Below are positions 1 to 12,216 of a stretch of 64,000 nt of DNA, piece by piece; the stretch's first letter is position 1; every line of letters begins with the position of its first letter. The position numbers and the translations under genes were made by a program. The notes beneath the pieces were generated by a model. That model saw only the letters and a program-made list of their open reading frames with translations, ran no database searches and was not told where the DNA came from. This DNA is from Gonapodya sp. JEL0774. Its lineage: Eukaryota; Monoblepharomycota; Monoblepharidomycetes; Monoblepharidales; Gonapodyaceae. The stretch spans positions 1 to 64,000 of the forward strand of contig JADIIX010000087.1 in assembly GCA_027604505.1 (NCBI GenBank), written 5' to 3'.

Positions 1-655
1 GGGGAGGTAGTACCAAGTCAAGAGGGCAGGAGACAGACACAGAAGCAGGGAGACAATAGTTCAACTCTTGATAGAGAGTTGATATATCCATTTGATCCAG
101 ATAATCGAAAAATCGGAGCGAGAGAGCAGCATAAAGTGAGCTACAAACACAAAGACTGCTTGGGGGCCCGGAGGAGGAAGACCGGGAGGGCATCTGCGCG
201 AAGTGACATGATTCAAAAACGAGGGATCACAGCGGGGGTCGTTCTTGGGGACAATTTCGAAGCAGAGAATGTAAGAGAGTGTATTTGACTGTGGGTCATA
301 TCTATCGAGGTCATGCCCCTTGCACCAGGTCATGACCTCAGTACTCCGTGGGTTATAGACAGTCCCAGTCATTCCGTCGAGGCACTTGGAGAAAATCGAA
401 CTGATTCATCAAACAAGAAAAACAAACGTGTTTTATTTGGTATAAATTGGTCAGTGATACGTTATGTTGGAAACTAATTACTTCCTTGCGACCCAGGAAA
501 TTGTCCGCTTCGAATTGGACGTTTAAAATGGTGTTGAGTATACATACCTGTAGGGTGAAGGAAGTCTTGCAACTGGATGGTTGAAGGATACGAATGCACC
601 AAGACGACAAAGCCCACTCTCCGATACTGTTTCAGAGTCGACGGAACTTTCAAAT
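1..655 (-). CDS. possible exons of an unidentified gene at the left edge (partial)
   Basis: Two stretches read well together across a candidate intron. The first runs down to 548 and ends at a good donor (CAG/GTATGT); the second starts at 400 after GATGAATCAG and stays open toward about 160 or beyond. The joined reading has ordinary coding character, with segments such as FVSFNHPVARLPSP and TWCKGHDLDRYDPQSNTLSY and several cysteines. I recognise no family. No ATG lies upstream in the frame of the first stretch, which abuts the stop codon of the THP3-like gene at 650. Either a first exon lies inside that gene's 3' end or translation starts at the ATG at 372. The other end would lie beyond the window. 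It could also be 3' untranslated sequence that happens to be open. Confidence 0.3.
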
Positions 656-3269
656 TTGTCCCCGGATGTCAATCTTCTTGGTTATTTGATTCAGGCGTGC
701 CACCAGAATAGGAAGCGCGACCTTAACATCAACAAGCAGGTTCCTGGGGAGTTCGTTCTGGGGCTGCGGCTCGTCGACATCCATTTGATCCCCACGTGAA
801 GCTGACAACGATGCAAAACTAAGGCCATTTGTTGATGAAAGCTCAAGCTGCCCAAGAAACTCCACGAGATCGAGAATATCGAGGGAGTGATCGGATTTTC
901 GAAAGCCCAGCTCTTCAGCGGCAAATTCAAGGGAGAAGTTCATCTTGTAAGCCGAACACATAACTTTGAGTGCCCGAAGACGTTCACGCATGACAAAGTG
1001 ATCCATAATGTGTGCGCTGAGGATTGGTGGGACCTCGTGGTATAGAACAAACAACGTGTGGTAGTCCCCCTCCGCGACGGCTTTCCTAACTGAGAGTGCA
1101 TGTTTAATGTTGACGTCGGCTTTTTGCTCTGGGCTAAGCTCCTTTAGCAAGGTGTTGATATCTAAGCAGAGACAAAAAGATGAAATATATCATGGCCGGA
1201 CAGGAACCAAACCCTTGGACTTACCTCTTCGATTCAGTGTATGAAGCTGATAAAGCAATCGATAAGCGATAAACTCGTTGGTGCGAGCGCTATTCCCAAC
1301 TTCTCGATAAAGATGTTTCAATTGTGTCTGACACTGATTGAATTCACCCAAATCGGCCTGCAGAAACGTCTTTAGCTGAGACTCCACAGGACGTTTATGA
1401 TTGCAGTTCCCACCTTGACTAATGCTATGCGAGCGTGCTCTTCATAAACCTGAATCGTGAACTTGTTCTTGATGCGCTGAACGGTGAGATCTTGGCGAAT
1501 GCTTTTAAATTGATCACAAATGTAAGTATAGTCCGGGTTGCTTTCCCACTTCTTCAACAATTGTTTGAGAGATTTCTCCAGAATGTGGAGGGGTCGGACC
1601 GTGGAAGGGTCGGGTGCCTATGCGAAATATCACTTGAGCGAATCAGACACACGTGAAGCCAGAAACCACGACGCACCGAAGTAAGGCGTAGGTAGGGTTT
1701 GTCCAGTCTTTCAGATGTGCCAACAATGGTGTACTTATCCCAGTCAATAACATTCGGGTCAGGTGTCGACTCGTCAGTATCCGGAACGTCCAAAGTCGAT
1801 GCAATGCTACGGCGAACAGTAGATGCCTTTTTATTCTTCTTGAGAGCTTGGAACAATGGCTGGTGGACCTCCTTCGGTGCAAACCGGTTGGCACGATTCT
1901 CGCGCCTCCGCTGTTCATCGTCGTCGTCAACTCCAGTGAACAGGTCCCAAGATCTCCCGGTTTCCTTATCAGCTTCGCTTGTGGGCAGTTCGTCCAGAAG
2001 TCGCTTCCTCTTGCCGTTTAACTTGGGTGAAGAATCTTGCGGAGGAGTCTCAGAACGTGATTCCATTGCATCCAGCTGCACTTTGGGAGCAGAGAGCTTT
2101 GTTGCAACCTTGGTTAGCCCAAATTTGACATCTTTCTTCTCTGGTGGTGGGTTGCACATTCTGCGTTTCACAAGGATCCAGACCAATGAACTGGTGGCGA
2201 TTCATCAAGCCAAACTTCAACTCACGGAGGTAATTCTTTGTTGTCCCAATCGATGTTCCATAGGGTACTGGAATTAGCAGCAGTACCTACGACTTCTCCC
2301 AGCCATTTCTCGGCGGCAGGACGGGTGGTTGGATTGCAAGAAGTGAAAACACGCTGCACATATCGCCTATAAACATACGGGACACCCAAATGAGAGAACA
2401 ATTTTGTATGAATCCGCAGGATATACAAACTTGAGTGATTCAGGCCACCCTTGAGTCTGCTTGGTCTTGGAAGAGTCACCTGTCGGAGTAGAGTTGTTAG
2501 TGTCTTTCTGAGCCATATTAGCACCTGTAGAGGAAGGAGCTGAGGTTGTAGGATGAGCGTGTGGTGAGTTCGAGGCCGCACTCGATCCAGAACTTAAAAA
2601 TCGGGATGGAACAGCAGTGTACGCTGGCATGGTAAGGAAAGAAAGTGCAACAGAATGCTCTCAGGCGCAAGGCAAGTCGCTTTGTACCCACCTGGAGCGG
2701 ATTCGTAAGTGACTCGATTGTACGATCCACCAGGAGGTGGTGGCACGTATGATACCCCCGAAGATCCCTTGTGTGCCGCAGGTTTGTGCCAAGGAGATTG
2801 AGGAGGTGATGCGGTTGCTGCAGCGGCCACCATTTGAGCCTGGGTCGTGGCCGAGGATGGGTATGTGGCCGGAATGGACGCGTATTGATTATAACTTGAT
2901 GACCGGCAGACCAATTAGCTAGTCGGAAACAGGAATGAAGTGATTCCACTCACGCAGCCATTTGGTAGTAAGCAGCATAGTACGGGTCAGAGTAAGTCGG
3001 AGTTTGGGTTGTCGTTGTTGCTGCGACACCCGGAGCAAGTGGCTCTGAAGCACCGGTAGAAGTAGCAGCAGTTGGATAGTACGAATACGCCTGCGATGGG
3101 TAGGCGTAGGTTGCTTGTTGGGGATACGGCCTGGTAACATTGGAAGACGAAGGCGAAGTTGGACGGTCGAAGGGCGGAACATAATCGATTCTCTGCTCCC
3201 TCACCAAGCTGCCTGCTGGTATTGTGGGTATTGCTGCATTGCAGCTGCAGCTTGTTGAGATGAAGTCAT
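650..3269 (-). CDS. SAC3/GANP/THP3 domain protein (THP3/LENG8-like)
   Basis: This family links transcription to mRNA processing and export in the nucleus; yeast Thp3 works with Csn12 and LENG8 is the animal relative. Translation starts at the ATG at 3269 with [19 protein letters not shown], opening a disordered N-terminus rich in Gln, Tyr, Pro, Ser and Thr, spread over several exons. A short conserved block follows, with WPESLK in one exon and [10 protein letters not shown] plus [10 protein letters not shown] in the next, as in LENG8. Then come a basic, acidic linker and the helical SAC3 module. Landmarks in the module are [50 protein letters not shown] and [17 protein letters not shown], which is the signature of the family. 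The protein ends at a stop at 650. About six introns are needed. The family call is firm; membership of a particular complex is inferred. Confidence 0.88.
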
Positions 3270-3581
3270 GAAAGAAGTGTGTTTCAATTCTGATATTCGC
3301 TGCAGTGCTATGCAGCTGTGCCACACTCCCCCGACAAATGTAAACGTCAAATGCTCATGTATTTATTCTACCAAATGGAGCGCATCAATAGACTTCGAAT
3401 TTTCCAAAGGGTTACTGCACCCAAAGCAATTCTTGAGATAAATGCCGATATCAGCGAAATCCGTAAAGCGACAGCGTACGAAAGACTTGATGAGGATTTC
3501 CTGTTCGACAATTAAGTAAAGTGGAAGTTGATGGCCAAGCTACAAACAGGACATCACCCAGAGCCCATCACGCAGGTCCAC
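3270..3581. other. intergenic spacer, THP3-like upstream region
   Basis: About 310 bases between two genes that both read on the minus strand. It should hold the promoter of the THP3-like gene and the 3' end of the Nudix gene's transcript. The plus-strand open frame inside it (about 65 codons) shows no family resemblance and I do not call it. No repeat or RNA gene was seen. Confidence 0.5.
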
Positions 3582-5332
3582 TCACCCTGTTGCCTCTCCG
3601 AGCTGGGCACCCTCTATGCTCTCGTCTTTCGCGAGAGGTATGACATCACCGGAATCTTCACCGTCTTCTCGCCTTGAGCCGAGCATTGGCTTTCGTCGAT
3701 GGACTTCATCTGACTCGTGGTGCAGCACTTTCATGAAAGTGTTTACGTCCCATGCCTCAAACGTAGGCTTGGCATGATAGTGCAGAGGATAACGTGGAAC
3801 GATCTCCGAAGGAAACGTCAAATCGAGCAAGTCTGAAGTCATCCACAAGGTGAGACCCCACAGAACTGGAGGAGAGTCCTCACAGGCGAAGTCGTCGGTG
3901 GTCATAACATTATTGCTGCCAACGCTCCTTTGGCCCTTCGGAGACGCTTCAGAAGGGTGTACGGACGGAGGTTTCACGGAATCATTTGATCCTTGCCCTT
4001 GCTTTGCGGATCCTGTGATGTCAAACCAACCTGATGCGGTGACCTTTCCCCGACTTTCCTCGTCCGGAGATGATTCCACTATAGATGAATGCATTGATTT
4101 CAGGAGTCGGTCTTCGTCACCATCAGCTACGTCGAAATACTCTTCATCTTGGATCTGCGAATCTGTCAGACCGAGTCTACGGGAAGATCCAGAAAGTGCA
4201 AGTTCGCTGAGGTGACCATCCAGGTCCTCGTGCGTATCCTTTAAACCTTCCAAGAGGATGCCACCAAACGAAATCTTTCCGAGGAGGAATCCCGTAAATA
4301 TTCTGGTGCAAAACACAAAGAGTTTTCCTACAGGTCCCCCATTCTTCTCGAGGCCCTTAAAGAGACCGTTGTCGAGAATCATGGATGAAACTTCGTAAGT
4401 AATCGGTCTCCAGTGGGGTGATTTGGAGGGATCGGGTAGGCGGAGTATATCTCGTAAATGGTGTAGGGGGACCCAGAATGACTCCGCGATTTCGCTCTTT
4501 TGAAGACGCATTTCGGGGGTCTCCGGAATTATCTGAATGTAGACTGGTAGATCGCTTAAGAGGGACGTTCTTTCCGCTTATGGTCTATTTAACACCCACC
4601 GAAGCAAGAAATGGTCATCCATTTTCTGCTCCCCGTGAAGGCTTTCACCTCTCTCTGGTCGATCTCTCCCACGTAGGAAAACGCCTTCGCATCGGTAAGG
4701 TCGAGTCCGATCTCCTCATAGGTCTCGCGTACTGCTGTAACCTTGTCAGTCTCTCCACCCTCCTGCCTTCCTCCTGGCCAAGCAATGTGTCCACTCCAAC
4801 GATCACGAGGATTTATGGCACGCCTTAAGGTCCACAAGTGGAGTGGTTTGTACCGGAACATCAAAGGACAGATACATGAAAGTAATCAATATGAGATTCC
4901 ATATTGTGATTCCGGGAAGATTTTACCGGCAGAACAATAGCTCTGGTGTGCCACCTTCGATCCATTCTTGCTTCAAAAACTCCGCTGACGAACTAGGAAA
5001 CGAAACCGGATGCTGCGCTGGTCGAATTTTCATTTCACGAGCAACCGATCAGCGACAGGTACGTAGGGATCCCGCATTGCGAGAGAGAGAATTCTACCAT
5101 ATGCCAAAGCCCCCTTCCTTGTGGGTGTAATTCGTATCAATGCAACGACTGATGCTCGCTTTCCGGGATCTGAGTACCGTCGAACCGGTAAAGTTGCGAG
5201 ATGGTGAGCAAGGCAGCGCAACGGTGCGATCCGGTCGATTGTCGTGTCTGCCATAAAAGTGTATTCAGATTCCGGTCCGGTGTTCCCGACCGGCGTTTGT
5301 GTGTAAATCCGTAATCTGTCTAAAATACGCAT
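3582..5332 (-). CDS. Nudix hydrolase (NUDT7/NUDT8/PCD1-like)
   Basis: Nudix enzymes cleave nucleoside diphosphates linked to another moiety. The closest forms in fungi are CoA or nucleotide pyrophosphatases, but the substrate here is unknown. The Nudix box is complete: GGRQEGGETDKVTAVRETYE followed by EIGL, fitting G-x5-E-x7-REUxEExGU. Three introns rebuild a normal domain. Exon 1 ends at GTACCT near 5070. The next exon joins ELLFCR to RAINPRDRWSGH across about 4935-4826. A third junction joins MTISCF to VYIQIIPETPEMRLQ, ahead of KSEIAESFWVPL. The C-terminal half is long, with an acidic, serine-rich insert before a conserved tail (LWGLTLWMTSDLLDLTFPSE). The chosen ATG lies only 17 bases after the stop of the upstream GH1 gene; a second in-frame ATG at 5254 (MADTTIDR) would leave 95 bases and may be the true start. 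Confidence 0.88.
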
Positions 5333-5349
5333 TTCGCATCTCTATCTAT

Positions 5350-7563
5350 TCAATTCAAATGAGATTTCCCGTTCTCAGCAGTGTGTCCTTTGCCGTTCCT
5401 TTCAAAACTGAGGTGCTTAGTATGCCCATTCGCTGCACCGTTCGCCTTCGTTTGATCAACCGCCGGCTGGCGGTACTTGCCATCCTTCCACAACTGAATT
5501 ACTTTCATGAAGTACTTGCATGAGTCCCTCATCGTTCTCTCCTGAGTTTCAAAATTCGTCTCAAAGAGTCCGAAACGCGATTCGTATCCTTCTGCCCATT
5601 CGAAGTTGTCTAGGTTAAAATTGTAATGCAAGTGTTGGAAGGGCAAAATTCCGGTTACTGGATCGACAAACGACTGCACCAACCCATAAGTGTCCAATGA
5701 AAATATCCTCGTACGTCAACCCCCTCCGAAATAGCCTTGCTCATCGCATACAGATATCTTCGGAAAAACAGATGTCGTCTGGTATCATTAGCATCAGCAA
5801 TGCCATTTTCCGTCACAATAACCGGCTTATTTAAAGTAGCCATCTCCTTGAGTGCGTGGTAAAATCCCTCTGGATACACGGAGTAATGCATATCAGTCAT
5901 AAGTCCATCTTTGTTGATGAGGGAAATGATGCCATCTTGGTGCCACTCCCATGGATGGCCGAAACCGGATACGTTGTGGCTGTAGTAATTTAGTCCTATA
6001 AAGTCCATTGAGTTGGGACCGTCTGCGTTGTAATAATTAGCTAGTTGTAGGAAAGGTATGTTGAAAGGAAGTACGTGTAGGTTATAATTGCCCTTTGGGG
6101 AACAACAGCAATTGCTCAGAGAAGCGGACGATACTCTCCGGCAAAAATAGATTGCAGGAGATCCACGGAAGTCATTCCCACTCACTGAGCGGAAGAACTC
6201 AAGTAAGCTCCCATTCATAAGCCACTCAGTTCGCCAGCTAGCAACGACTTCGATAGGGTTCAGCGGGTTATTGGGCTCGTACTGAAAGTAGGACTTTGCC
6301 CATCCAATCATGGTTTTATCACCGCCGGGCATGCTTTTGATGAGCTTGTAGCATTGGACGTGTGCATCGAGAATATTGGTCATAACCACACCGACTAAGT
6401 TGTGTGCGGTGCGTTTGCCTATGGTTTCGAGGGACCAAATAAGATTCGATGTCAGCGAGTGCATAAACGACGATTCGTTTTAGATATGAGCTTCACCTGG
6501 TGGATGAACCCCAAGAATCCAACCGCAGGCGGCATAACCCTCTGGCTCGTTGAAAGTGCACCAGTGCTTTACCCTGGTGCCGAATTCGGCAAAAACCACT
6601 TTGGTAAAGAAAACAAAGTCTGGGGGATACAGTTGAGGCATTATAGTCTCCGCATACGTGCGTAGCAGAGAACAGGAAGAATTCCAGGCTCACGTTGAAT
6701 ATTTTCTGCCTTCTCCCATCCACCCTTTTCTTCAAACCAAATAGGATTCGTAAAGTGAAAAAGGGTGATCATAGGTACGATTTCCTTAGCTTCCAATGCG
6801 TCCAATACATCCTTGTAGTGAGCGAGCGCTTCCCTGTCTACCACTCCTTCGCGTGGAACGATTTTACTCCATTCGATGCTGAATCGATATGAATTCAGAC
6901 CAATAGCACTCATGAGTTGAATGTCCTCAGGATATCGGGTCCAATGTTCACAGGCGACTAAAGCTGAGTCACCGTTATGTATGGCAGGGGAGCCATCAGG
7001 CTTTTTCACTGCTTCAAATTGAGCCCAATTGTTGTTGGTGCAACCTAGGGAGTTCGAGGTGAGTGGTTTGGATGCTTCCACATTCAATGAACCCGATGTT
7101 ATGATCATACCTCCCTCAACCTGGTGTGCAGCAGTAGCCACACCCTTCGCAGATATGCAAAAATTTGATTGCTGTACCATCATACGCAGAGCAAGACGCA
7201 AGACGTTACCCACCCACAAGAAGTCCGCCGGGAAGGCAAGGTTGTCAGTGTTGATCTTCTTCCTCAACCGCTTTTTAGCGTCCACGACAGCATGGTCCCA
7301 CCCCCAATACCTTGTAAAGTAGTAAGAGCAGTGAGATCAATTTGAGTATCGGACGAGTGGGTTGGTCGTTTGACTGCGAGGTGCTCACCTGTGCTTGTCA
7401 TAAAAGAATACGTAAACTCGCGCCGCCGCCCTGGAAGGATAGCGCAGTTCATCTCAGTCAGCTTGTTTGGTTTAGAACACCTCACCCCAAATCCCCACCA
7501 TAACACTATCAATGCTGGTGCAGCCGGAAGCAGATAAGTGAACGATTCCAGAAGGAAACTCAT
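5350..7563 (-). CDS. glycoside hydrolase family 1 beta-glucosidase-like protein, membrane-anchored
   Basis: GH1 enzymes hydrolyse beta-glucosides or beta-galactosides with two glutamates, and both are present. The acid/base Glu lies in TFNEPEGYAACGW near 6550 and the nucleophile in VIVTENGIADAND near 5800. Other family landmarks are FPADFLW, VATAAHQVEGG, RFSIEWSKIVP, TLFHFTNPIWFEEKGGW, MDFIGLNYYS and the C-terminal NFEWAEGYESRFGLF. The first residues, from the ATG at 7563, form a hydrophobic segment (YLLPAAPALIVLWWGF) that could be a signal anchor, so the enzyme probably sits in the secretory pathway or at the cell surface. The N-terminus before the barrel, with TGEHLAVKRPT, is an extension not typical of secreted GH1. 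Several introns interrupt the barrel. The C-terminal tail is Asn/Lys/Gly-rich. Substrate is unknown; a role in plant-material breakdown or glucosylceramide turnover is possible. Confidence 0.92.
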
Positions 7564-8030
7564 CACTAGGATGCTTCAAAGCAGCCTACATCACGTCAAA
7601 ATAATCAGGAATGAGTAGCGAGGCTTCAGAGCTGTGTTCTAGATTCTAGACCGCTTACGGTGTTATAATTGAAAACAGATGGTGTACTGGGCAAACGCAG
7701 ACTGGTCGCCGCAATGAGCGAGCTCAAGGGCAATGCCAATCAGAATCAAAGAATTAACTTACATGTAAAGCCTGTTCCGTAATATTAGGTGCTGTTCTGT
7801 GAGTCCGATGGGCAATCGTAGGGGTATATAGTCTCGAGACGGCGCAGGAACCAACGACAAGAGTTCCCCAGAAAGATTTGGATTCCACGACCAATCGCAA
7901 GACTGCTCTTGTTCAGTATATTCGCGCCTCCACCAGATGGCGATGGGGATTTGATGAGGGTCCGTGCTCACGAACTTCTAGAGTTCCTTCCCGTTTGCAT
8001 CATATATTCATTTATTTACATGTATGAAGA
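7564..8030. other. intergenic spacer upstream of the GH1 gene
   Basis: About 470 bases between the 3' end of CDC16 and the start of the GH1 gene, both on the minus strand. It should contain the GH1 promoter. The minus-strand frame at 7759-7971 has no recognisable similarity. I see no repeat, tRNA or clear control element. Confidence 0.5.
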
Positions 8031-11000
8031 TCATCCAATCTCCATGTCCTCGTCGTCCTCTTCCCGATACTCACCATTGTCCTCTTCCTCCAGAAATTCA
8101 CTGTCACCCTCTCGCCCGTACTCAAACCTCCCAAGTCCACTCCCTTGCTGCTTCCCTGTAAAATAGTTATCCCCATCCCCACTGGTTCTTGTTAACCCGA
8201 CAAAACTTTTCCCGACCATTCGGAATCCCGATTTGGATACAGCTCCCTGCATTATTTCATTTCCTCTTGCTTCCTCCCTAGGTCCTGGTGAGGTCTCGTC
8301 CATGGACGCACCACCCTCGCCCATCCAACTCTTTTCTCGAACACTCATGTCTCCACTCATGGGCCCATCACGCCCACTGATTGCTCCTGGAGATATCAAG
8401 TCCACCTGACCCTGCACTGAGACAGGAAATCCACCATTGCTTGCCTGAGGCTTCGCCAGACGCGCCTTCAAAGCGATGGGCACGAAAAAGCGATCATCCA
8501 GGTTATTTGCGGAAGGAGAATTCCGGGTTTCTTAGGACGAAGTCCGGATGAATGACAATCAACGGTTTTATAACATTGACAACTATTGCGGCTCACCGGC
8601 TTTGCCCACTTCCTCAATGGCTTTTACCAGCATATCCTGACAAAAGTCGCTCGGACCCATTGCAAGAGCCCTGTGGTAACTTTCAATGGCTGTCCCCAGT
8701 CGCCAAGCCAGGTGATCGGCAAATGCCAAGCCGATGTGGGCAGGCTGGTGGTTCGGAAAGGCAGTAAGAATATGACGAAAAGTTGTGGAAGCTTCGTCGT
8801 ATCGACTGAAGGTAGTGGCGCGGGGCATTGGGGACGCTAGTTCATCACCTCGCGACAATGTCGTTGATGCAGTCAGTATCAAACTCACCTGAGCTTGATC
8901 AATGTGTTTCCTACGTTGCACCACGTCTCCTTACACCTTGATGGACACCTCATATCAGACTCCCCCGCCCACTGCAAGGCTTCTCTGAAGCATTGGAGTG
9001 CTTTGAGGTAGCTATCTCCGCAAAGCAAAAAGATTAAGGCAAAAGCATAAGCCTTCCCGAGCCCATTCACGCATTCTTCCTAGATACTCACCTTCCCTCC
9101 CTGTAGTGGTACATGCCCTTTTCGTTGTGCACTTGCGAGTCGCTAGGACACTTCTTGGTTGCGCTGTCAAAGTATCCCTTGGCAAACACAAGATTGCCCT
9201 GCTTAAGATGCTCCATTCCAATGAACAAATCTGGTAGGTGCGACCTGCCAATTTGAACCGAGTGTTTGTATGAACCACTCAAGAGCACCCCTGACGCTTT
9301 TGAACCGACCCGCTCACAACCTTTCCTGCCTCCGCATAAGCCGCAACCGCACTATCGTGCTCTCCTTCTTCCGCAAAACCGTGACCAAAACCAATCCATG
9401 CCTCACCCCGACTGTATTCGACCTGAGTACATCTAAGGAACCATTTGCGAGCCTCTTCGAATCTTCCAGACGCTAGGTGATAGCACCCCGAGGCAAAAAG
9501 AGAAAATGAGGCATCAGGGTGATGTGTGTGAAGAAGATGCGAAAAGCGAAAGAGGGGAGTTGGGAGCCGGAGGTGAGTGAGAAGTGAGGCATGGAGGAAG
9601 AGAGCAGATGGGTTGTGTGGATCTTGCGAGAGGAGACTGTACAACCACAGCATTGGAATTACAGCAAAGGCGCACCCCGGGCGTCTTCAATTCCAGCGCA
9701 ATCACTCACCTCGCCGTCACCTCAATAGCATCACCCCACCTTCCGTCCACCATGAGCCCTTCTGCCCATGCCAATTCAACGCCACCTCTTCTTTTCACTC
9801 CAAACTCCCTTTCCAAAGCTTCAATGGTCCACCGCAGGCGAGTTAGAGAGCCGGCACCCAACCGAATCAAATACAAAAGAAGAAGCAGGCGGCGAAGTGG
9901 CAACGGGAGGTGTGAGGTTGGCAATGTGCTGAGGAATGTGTCAGCTGGCAGTACACCGAAGAGGTTTGAGAGTCAGAGTGTAACAGGAACAAGAAGAGGC
10001 GTCAAAGTTCCACACGACAGATTTCGAGTCATTTATGCATTCCATTCGGGCCAGGTACGTAAAAAGGAAGACTCACTACTTCCCCATCCTCCTCCCAGAC
10101 CCCTCATATGCCCAGCAGCTCCTTCAACTCCCTCCCAACATCGAGGATCCCCTTTGGCAGCTTCTTTATATGCCCTTATGGCAGCACCCTCATTCCTCTG
10201 CTGGCGATCAGCGAGTGCCTGGAGCGACGCCAGGATAACTTGCGGTGGAAATGGGACAGGAGGAGGCGTAAGTGAAGGGAGCTCTATAAGAGGTTATGGG
10301 AATAGCATCAGAGGGTGAGCTGAAATCCGTTCATCAGGACACAATTTTCATTGCAACATTGCCGCAACCACATCTTCAAGAGTGGTCCGTTGAATTAATT
10401 GATCTCAGGGTGGCTTCCCTGGACCGCCGACTGACAAAGGAAGGGAGAAATCTCATTGCGAAACTATCTTCGCACTTGCCGATATTCTTAATCGATGGAT
10501 TGTCATTATGCTCGCCCTCTTGCAGCGTGCCTTCTACCCACCGTTCCAATCATCTTCCAATATTGGCCCGACCCCGCCCACTATCAAAGTTTCCTCACGT
10601 ACATCGTCCATATCGATGCCGAGCACCCTCTCCTGAGAGATTGCATCACGAGACCTTTTCCTTCCAGCAACAGGCGCCGGCGGCGCAACTGTGTAATGCT
10701 CGTTGGGATGGTGGTTTGACTGAAACATGGTGAGATGCGCTGAGTGTTTGAAAATTTTGGGTTCGTTGTCGGATGAAGGAAGTGGGGAAATCGAGAGTGA
10801 AGAGTTGGTGTTAGCAAACGACTGAGCGGTAATGGAAGAGCTTGCGGCAGTCATGCGGCCGCGGCCTCGACCCGGCCCAGTGGTACTACCGAGTCGGGGA
10901 GAGCCGGCAGTTACTGAAGAGTTGATGGCTGGGGCGTCCAATACAGATGCTGAAGAGGGACGGGAGGAGGAAACAGATGCTGAGGAGTTGACAGATGCAG

Positions 11001-11778
11001 GTCCAAGCGCCTGGCCCGGAGTTCTGCGAGAAGGTTGATTTGGGACAGGGACAAGATGTGATGATTGCGACGTAGCCGTAGATGAGGTAGCTGCTGATGA
11101 AGGGGCAGTTGAGCCGGAATTGACAGGGTTTTCAGTTGATGTCGCTCCCAGTGCGCTCCCCCACCATCCTCCACCACCCTGGACAGCTGCAGCCACTGCT
11201 GGTCCAGCTGCCACGCGGGACAGTCCAACACTGCCACCTACACCGAGTGCAAAATTTGCAGCGAGTGCATCAAGCGGAGTTGAGTTTGATTGGGGGTCAT
11301 ACGGATTTCGGCCGGGTTTGTCCGGCGAGAGAACTGCTTTAACCTCGGGCCATCTCGAGAGAGCAGCAAGGCACTCCGCAGCAAGCAGACGTGCATCAAT
11401 ATCCCGTGCTTTTAGGGAAGGGGAGAGGAAAGAGAGAGCTCGCAGGTGCTGCCGAGAAGCGTGGAACGAGCGGGCAAGAGCGAGGGCGTCAGCAGGAGCG
11501 GCTGCGTTGAGCCGCGGGGAGAGAGCAAGAGAAAAGTGATTCAATTGACGAAAAGCCGAACACAAAAGGTCTTGTTGAATTCCCTGGTGTAACGCAGGAA
11601 TGGATTGCCACCGAGCAACGCACTAGGAGAAAGCCCGCTTCTTTGCCATCTCGCTTAGCAACTGCTCACCGGTGATAGAAAGTACGGCGTCGCCCCAGAA
11701 CTGTGCACTCTCTTGCAAGTGAGCATCCATAGCAGCGTCTCGCCACTGCCGAAGGTACGGCACTACCCGATCCACCAT
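8031..11778 (-). CDS. CDC16: anaphase-promoting complex subunit Cdc16/Apc6 (TPR protein)
   Basis: Apc6 is a TPR scaffold of the APC/C ubiquitin ligase that drives mitotic exit. The start at 11778 gives LRQWRDAAMDAHLQESAQFW, the conserved Apc6 N-terminus. A first intron (about 11685-11514) joins it to APADALALARSFHASRQ. TPR-type helices follow through AECLAALSRWPEVKAVL, then again after a long insert: ARKWFLRCTQVEYSRGEAWI, HDSAVAAYAEAGKVV, GMEHLKQGNLVFAKGYFDSA, VHNEKGMYHYREG, WCNVGNTLIKLR and PAHIGLAFADHLAWRLGTAI. The insert (roughly 11270-10790) is a low-complexity Ser/Ala/Gly/Pro tract. The last exon (8483-8031) encodes a non-TPR tail ending in an acidic run of Glu and Asp. The gene is divided by many short introns. 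It stands head to head with mitochondrial uS4. Confidence 0.87.
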
Positions 11779-12216
11779 CACTCATCCAGCACTGAATGGA
11801 TCGCAAAAATCGAGAGTAGTCCCACTTTGGGCTGAAAATTCTTTGGAAATACTTGTGCACAAACTGACCATTGGTGTGGCATGGTGCCATGTTGAAATGG
11901 CAACCCACCGTGCACAGATGTCTGAACAAGTAGCTATGCTTTCATTATAGTACAGACTGATCTTTCATAGCTATATTTGCTAATGTATTTTGCCAATTAG
12001 GTTGAATAGTGATGTGGGCAGAATATTCCAACATCCCTACCTCCCAAAGACCTTGGAAAAATGAGTGACGTTTACAGGGTTTCCAAATCAAAGTTTCATT
12101 GTCTCACAACTTCAAGCACAGTGTGTGACAGGTATCCGTCGTTAGAGCATCTCACTTCGTAATTTTGTATTTTGAGTGAAGAAGACCTCTTTCTCAAGCA
12201 CCAAAGAACCCTCTCC
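11779..12216. other. shared upstream region of CDC16 and mitochondrial uS4
   Basis: About 440 bases separate the divergent starts of CDC16 (-) and uS4m (+), so both promoters should lie here. The plus frame remains open from 12172 but would need a TTG start, so I place the uS4m start at the first ATG, 12217. AT-rich stretches occur around 11935-12000. No repeat or RNA gene was recognised. Confidence 0.5.

Noticed and set aside
12172-12216. Upstream extension of uS4m to 12172
   Set aside because: It would require a TTG start. The ATG at 12217 gives a normal N-terminus.
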